This document shows, in pieces, positions 36,676 through 39,946 of a stretch of 39,946 nt of DNA. Location of the stretch: positions 1 through 39,946 of the forward strand of contig JAGWYS010000005.1 of assembly GCA_018969225.1 (NCBI GenBank). Direction: 5' to 3'. Positions within the stretch are counted from its first letter, which is position 1. The number at the start of each line of letters is the position of its first letter. The translations under genes and the position numbers were made by a program. The stretch comes from Gemmatimonadota bacterium. GTDB lineage: Bacteria; Gemmatimonadota; Gemmatimonadetes; Gemmatimonadales; Gemmatimonadaceae. A model generated the notes under the pieces. That model was not told the origin of the DNA. It saw only the letters and a program-made list of their open reading frames with translations, and did not search any database.

Positions 36676-37611
36676 ATGGCTGATGAAGTCACCCTTTCTA
36701 CGCTGACCTCCAACGGCGGGCGCATCGCCAAGATCCTGGCCGCGCAGCTGCATATCAACCTGTTCGACTCGCAGCAGGGTCTGCGCGGGCTGATGGAGTT
36801 CCGCCCCCTGATGGGACCGAGCGGCACGCTGAACGTCGCGAAGGCGTCGATGGCCTACACCGCCGCCGCCGCCTCCTCGGAGACCTCCGGCGGGTTCAGC
36901 AACACCGCGTTCTCGACTGGCAACTTCGACCTGACCCCGGCGCGGTATGGCCTCCAGTTCCAGCCGAGCGACCTGTTCGCGATGACGGCGGGCGGCGGCG
37001 CCCCGGTGACGGTGGACACCCTGACCTCGGCGCTGCTGATGGCCTTCGATCAGACCCTCGCCCACCTGCTGACCGGCCTGTTCTCCGGCGTGTCCGGCAA
37101 CGTCGGCACCTCCGGCGCCGACCTGACCGCTGACAACTTCTTCGACGCCATCTATACCCTGAACCTCGCCAACAACCCCCGCGCCCTCGCGGCGGTGTTG
37201 CATAACGTCCAGGTCAACGATCTGGTCGAGTCCATGCGCGGGGAGACGGGCGCGATCCAGTACCGGTCGGACATCCAGGGGATGCTCGGCAACCCCGGCG
37301 CTGCCTACCGTGCGACGATCCTCGGCGTGGATGTGTACCAGTCGGACAAGGTGCGGACGGCCAACGCGAACGCCGACCGGCAGGGCTGCATGTTCAGCAA
37401 CGGCGCGTTCGCCTACACCCTGGGCGATGTGGCCGAGATCATCCGGCAGCAGATGATCGCCCCCGCTGATATCGTCGTGCAGAACCCCGAGATGTTCATC
37501 GAGCGCATCCGCGACGGCGCCAACGGCCTGACCTCGCTCCTGCTGAACATGTACCCCGGCGTTGCCGAGGCCGAGGACGCCCGCGCCGTCAAGATCACCA
37601 CCGACGCCTGA
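36676..37611 (+). CDS. Major capsid protein
   Basis: This 311-residue protein sits directly after the scaffold with its own leader and hairpin. It has the HK97-fold pattern: an N-terminal helix region, an extended Thr/Ala-rich segment, a long helix (LTSALLMAFDQTLAHLLTGL, about 115-134), a P-domain-like strand (AAYRATILGVDVYQSDKV) and a C-terminal strand pair (YTLGDVAEIIRQQMIAPADI). The size is normal for unfused capsid subunits. No protease domain is seen nearby, so maturation may not involve cleavage. Confidence 0.85.
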   Translation: MADEVTLSTLTSNGGRIAKILAAQLHINLFDSQQGLRGLMEFRPLMGPSGTLNVAKASMAYTAAAASSETSGGFSNTAFSTGNFDLTPARYGLQFQPSDLFAMTAGGGAPVTVDTLTSALLMAFDQTLAHLLTGLFSGVSGNVGTSGADLTADNFFDAIYTLNLANNPRALAAVLHNVQVNDLVESMRGETGAIQYRSDIQGMLGNPGAAYRATILGVDVYQSDKVRTANANADRQGCMFSNGAFAYTLGDVAEIIRQQMIAPADIVVQNPEMFIERIRDGANGLTSLLLNMYPGVAEAEDARAVKITTDA

Positions 37612-37642
37612 TCCACGCTAACCCGACTGATACGGAGTTCCA

Positions 37643-38368
37643 ATGCCGCCTACCGTCATCACGGTCACCACCCCCAAGCCGCCCACCCCGTCCGCCGTCG
37701 AGGAGGGGCTGCTCCCCGCCAGCGAGGCGCGGGGCAAGTGGTTCTATACCCACATGCCCCGCGACTATGAGTTCGTGGATGAGAAGTGGGGCTTCCTCCC
37801 CAACCTCTGCGAGCAGTACGCCATCGCCGGAGTCAACGGCGTCCGCGAGGTCATGGGGCCGAACGGCAAGGTGATCGGGGTGGACGATGCCGGGTTACGC
37901 GCCGGGCTGCTCCGCAAGGGCGCCACGATCCTCGACCCGATGGATCCGAGCCTCGGCCCCTGGCACAAGTACGTTCGCGCTTACAACTGCGTCGGCGGCG
38001 GCAAAGCGTATGTGTTCAGTGTGGACAAGGGGGGCGTGACCTACTCCCTGTTCCCCGGCGGGATGGCCGTCGCCCATGAGGCGTCCGATCTCCTCCGCGA
38101 GTTCCGGGCGTGGCTGGTCGAGAACGGCAAGATCCCCCCCATGCCGAAGCCGGTCTATGACTTCCTGATGGAAATGGAAAACGTGGCCCTCCAGCGGCAG
38201 ATCAAGGCCGCCAGCACCAACCCCCACCTCGGGAAGCGCGTCGAGGAGCGGCAGGCCCGGATCGCCACCATGCGCGCAGCATGGGACTGGATGCACACCA
38301 CCCCCGCCGCCCCGGCCCCCGAGCGCACCGCCGCTCCGGTGCGCCTGTCCGCCCCGGTGGCCGCATGA
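37643..38368 (+). CDS. Head-associated protein of unknown function
   Basis: This 241-residue protein starts at ATG 37643 after GGAG. It has a Thr/Pro-rich N-terminus, a globular centre (YEFVDEKWGFLPNLCEQYAI, KAYVFSVDKGGVTYSLFPGG) and a helical C-part with a Pro/Ala tail. Similar-sized proteins after capsid genes are virion components. No known domain is visible. The next gene overlaps it (ATGA). Confidence 0.5.
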   Translation: MPPTVITVTTPKPPTPSAVEEGLLPASEARGKWFYTHMPRDYEFVDEKWGFLPNLCEQYAIAGVNGVREVMGPNGKVIGVDDAGLRAGLLRKGATILDPMDPSLGPWHKYVRAYNCVGGGKAYVFSVDKGGVTYSLFPGGMAVAHEASDLLREFRAWLVENGKIPPMPKPVYDFLMEMENVALQRQIKAASTNPHLGKRVEERQARIATMRAAWDWMHTTPAAPAPERTAAPVRLSAPVAA

Positions 38369-38502
38369 GCGGCGAACACCCCAACGGGCGGAAGGCGATG
38401 GATGACCTCACCCGCCGTCTCGTTGAAAGCGGCGTCAAGCCCTCGGCGGCAGAGCAGAAGGCGCGGGAAGCCGCCCGCCGCGTGGATCGTCAGCAGAAGT
38501 AA
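38365..38502 (+). CDS. Small charged helical protein (45 residues)
   Basis: ATG 38365 overlaps the upstream stop. The product is almost entirely a charged helix (RKAMDDLTRRLVESGVKPSA, AEQKAREAARRVDRQQK). Small proteins of this kind often lie between capsid and neck genes. Function unknown. Confidence 0.5.
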   Translation: MSGEHPNGRKAMDDLTRRLVESGVKPSAAEQKAREAARRVDRQQK

Positions 38503-38546
38503 CCAACCGCCCGGAGTGGGCGACAGCCCTGGGAGATGCCCCCGAC

Positions 38547-39179
38547 ATGTCAACAGCCCCCGACATCAGCCAAGCCACGCCCCGCAACCGCAGGGCGCAG
38601 ACCTTCGCTACCATCGCCATCGCCAAGAACGGCGACACCACCGACATCGCCAGCGTGATCCCGGTCACGGCGGGCAGCGGCGCCCCGAATCACAACGCGC
38701 ATGTCGCCGGAGAGATCTACATCCGCACTGACGGCACCGCCGCCGCCGGGACGGCCCTGTACATCGCCACCAACACCTCCGGCACCTGGGCGCCCCTGGT
38801 CAACCTCGGAGCGTTCGCCCCGACCGCGATCAGCCTCACCGACAACACCGCCGCCGCCCTGGACATCTCCGAGGCCGCCAACGTCTATCTGCGGTTCGTC
38901 ACCACCAACGGTAGCGAGTCGGTGACCATCGGCAAGCCCGTCCTGTTCGGTGGCGGCCTCGCCCCCGGCTCCATCTTCAAATCCACCGAGCAGACCGGCA
39001 CCGGCTCGGCGCAGAACATCGCCCACGGCCTCGGCACCACCCCCTCGCTGGTGTGGGTGACCGTGACGGAGGATCCGGGTGGGACGGGCTTCGATGTGAC
39101 TGAGGGCAGCCACGGCAGCACGAACTGTGTGGTGACTGTGACCACCGGCGTCAAGTATAAGGTTCTCGCGTTCAAGTGA
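38547..39179 (+). CDS. Virion structural (decoration or spike-like) protein
   Basis: This 210-residue protein is Thr/Ala/Gly-rich with many predicted strands. Its N-terminal part (NHNAHVAGEIYIRTDGTAAA, GTALYIATNTSGTWAPLVNL) resembles the small beta domains of phage decoration and fibre proteins. The C-terminal part (QTGTGSAQNIAHGLGTTPSL, then a VTVTTGVKYKVLAFK end) is of the type seen in tail and head accessory proteins. It precedes the head-tail adaptor gene and overlaps its GTG. Confidence 0.55.
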   Translation: MSTAPDISQATPRNRRAQTFATIAIAKNGDTTDIASVIPVTAGSGAPNHNAHVAGEIYIRTDGTAAAGTALYIATNTSGTWAPLVNLGAFAPTAISLTDNTAAALDISEAANVYLRFVTTNGSESVTIGKPVLFGGGLAPGSIFKSTEQTGTGSAQNIAHGLGTTPSLVWVTVTEDPGGTGFDVTEGSHGSTNCVVTVTTGVKYKVLAFK

Positions 39180-39928
39180 GCCTCGCCGCCGCCATCACCC
39201 GTCCCCGGAGCGTCGAGCGCGGCGTGAGTACCACGCTCACGCTCACGATCACCGACACCCTCACCGGCACAGTGCAGACCCCCTCTGCGGCGACGGTGCA
39301 GATCCTCGATGGGGCGACGGAGATCCTGGCGGCGACGGCGGCGACCACGCTCGGGGCGGGTGGTTATTCCTGCACCTATGCCCTGAGCGCGGCGACGATC
39401 CCGGACTCGATCCGGCTGACCGATCAGTGGCTGGAGATCTGGACACTGACCATCGGCGGGGTCGCCTACACCTTCCGAGTGACGGGCTACCTCTGCCGCC
39501 ACGCCTACCACCCCACCCTCACCGACAGCGACCTGACCACGCTGCACCCGGATCTGACCAGTCAGCGCCCCCCCGGCCTGACGACCTACGGCGGGTTCAT
39601 CGATGAAGCGCAGGGCTGGCTTGAACGGAAGCTGCTACAGAAGGGCCGCCGTCCCGAGCTGATCTTTGACGCATGGGCGCTCCGGGACGCACACCTGTAC
39701 TACACCCTGAACCTCATCTTCCGGGCGTTCGCGTCGTCGCTCGGAAAGGGCCGGTACGCCGAGGAGGCGACCCGGTATGAGACGATGGCCCACGATGAAC
39801 TCCGGGCCGTGAAGTTCCGGTACGACACCGCGCAGACCGGCACGGTGGACAGCCCCGCGCAGGAGGCACAGTCCGGGCCGCTGGTGCTGACCGCTGCGCC
39901 CCGGAACCGGTGGGGGAGGGGCTGGTGA
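39176..39928 (+). CDS. Head-tail adaptor with N-terminal Ig-like domain
   Basis: GTG 39176 overlaps the previous stop. Residues about 1-105 read as an Ig-like or carbohydrate-binding beta-sandwich (VSTTLTLTITDTLTGTVQTP, WLEIWTLTIGGVAYTFRVTG). Residues about 135-250 form a helical adaptor-like domain (DEAQGWLERKLLQKGRRPEL, ALRDAHLYYTLNLIFRAFAS, then YETMAHDELRAVKFRYD). The two halves are joined by a linker holding a short dispersed motif (39547-39559, HPDLT). The stop overlaps the GTG of the tail terminator across the circular joint. Confidence 0.6.
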   Translation: MSLAAAITRPRSVERGVSTTLTLTITDTLTGTVQTPSAATVQILDGATEILAATAATTLGAGGYSCTYALSAATIPDSIRLTDQWLEIWTLTIGGVAYTFRVTGYLCRHAYHPTLTDSDLTTLHPDLTSQRPPGLTTYGGFIDEAQGWLERKLLQKGRRPELIFDAWALRDAHLYYTLNLIFRAFASSLGKGRYAEEATRYETMAHDELRAVKFRYDTAQTGTVDSPAQEAQSGPLVLTAAPRNRWGRGW

Positions 39929-39946
39929 GCGCCATCGATCCCACCC
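39878..39946. repeat. Terminal direct repeat, right copy
   Basis: Identical to bases 1-69. Together they show that the sequence closes into a circle of about 39,877 bp. Confidence 0.95.

Noticed and set aside
1-39946. tRNA genes or an integrase
   Set aside because: I found no cloverleaf-like sequence and no tyrosine or serine recombinase motif. Absence by eye is not proof.

Overview
The window is a complete, circular or circularly permuted genome of a high-GC tailed phage. The first 69 bases are identical to the last 69 (39878-39946), and two overlapping genes run unbroken across the joint, so the unit length is about 39,877 bp. The gene set (large terminase, portal, HK97-type head and tail proteins, tape measure, no sheath) indicates a siphovirus. 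A 617-residue tape measure suggests a tail of roughly 90 nm. The host cannot be named from the sequence: coding DNA is near 68% G+C, promoters look sigma70-like, and no tRNA gene or integrase is visible.

Layout. The late module runs on the + strand across the joint: small and large terminase, portal, scaffold, major capsid (31.7-37.6 kb), head and neck proteins (37.6-39.9 kb), tail terminator and tube, a frameshifted tail chaperone, the tape measure, tail tip and fibre genes (0-11.9 kb), then a lysis-like group (11.9-13.1 kb). The 13.1-20.0 kb stretch mixes strands. It holds an adenine methylase and a resolvase-like nuclease on +, several small genes on -, and a - strand operon of a Sak4-like recombinase, a QueF-like protein (split by a frameshift) and a DpdA/TGT-like DNA base-modification enzyme. 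An XRE repressor (+) and an AEP prim-pol (-) follow. From 20.1 to 31.7 kb the + strand carries a ribbon-helix-helix protein, a sigma-like protein, a DEAD/DEAH helicase, small early genes, an SF3 helicase, an iteron-rich candidate origin, a Lar-like anti-restriction protein, ThyX, a ParB-domain protein and a C5 cytosine methylase.

Regulation is unusually legible. Five promoters (15.5, 16.4, 23.7, 24.7 and 31.4 kb) share a TTGACG/TTGCGC -35, a 17-bp spacer, a TATATA -10 and a dyad (GATAS-N9-STATC) centred on the -35, as expected of one repressor regulon. Three further intergenic elements have the form GGTAGC-N17-GATAGG. They may be promoters for the phage sigma-like protein, or operators.

The strongest unexplained signal is a 16-bp motif, GGTCAGATCCGGGGGG. 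It occurs ten times perfectly and about six times nearly perfectly, with at least a dozen shorter versions, on both strands. Most copies lie inside genes and are read in several frames (PPGSD, PPDLT, GQIRG, SDPGG, VRSG), usually in linkers or near protein ends. Two copies flank the far side of the candidate origin. The conservation is at DNA level, so this looks like a genome-wide binding, uptake or recombination site, or a small mobile repeat, that I do not recognise.
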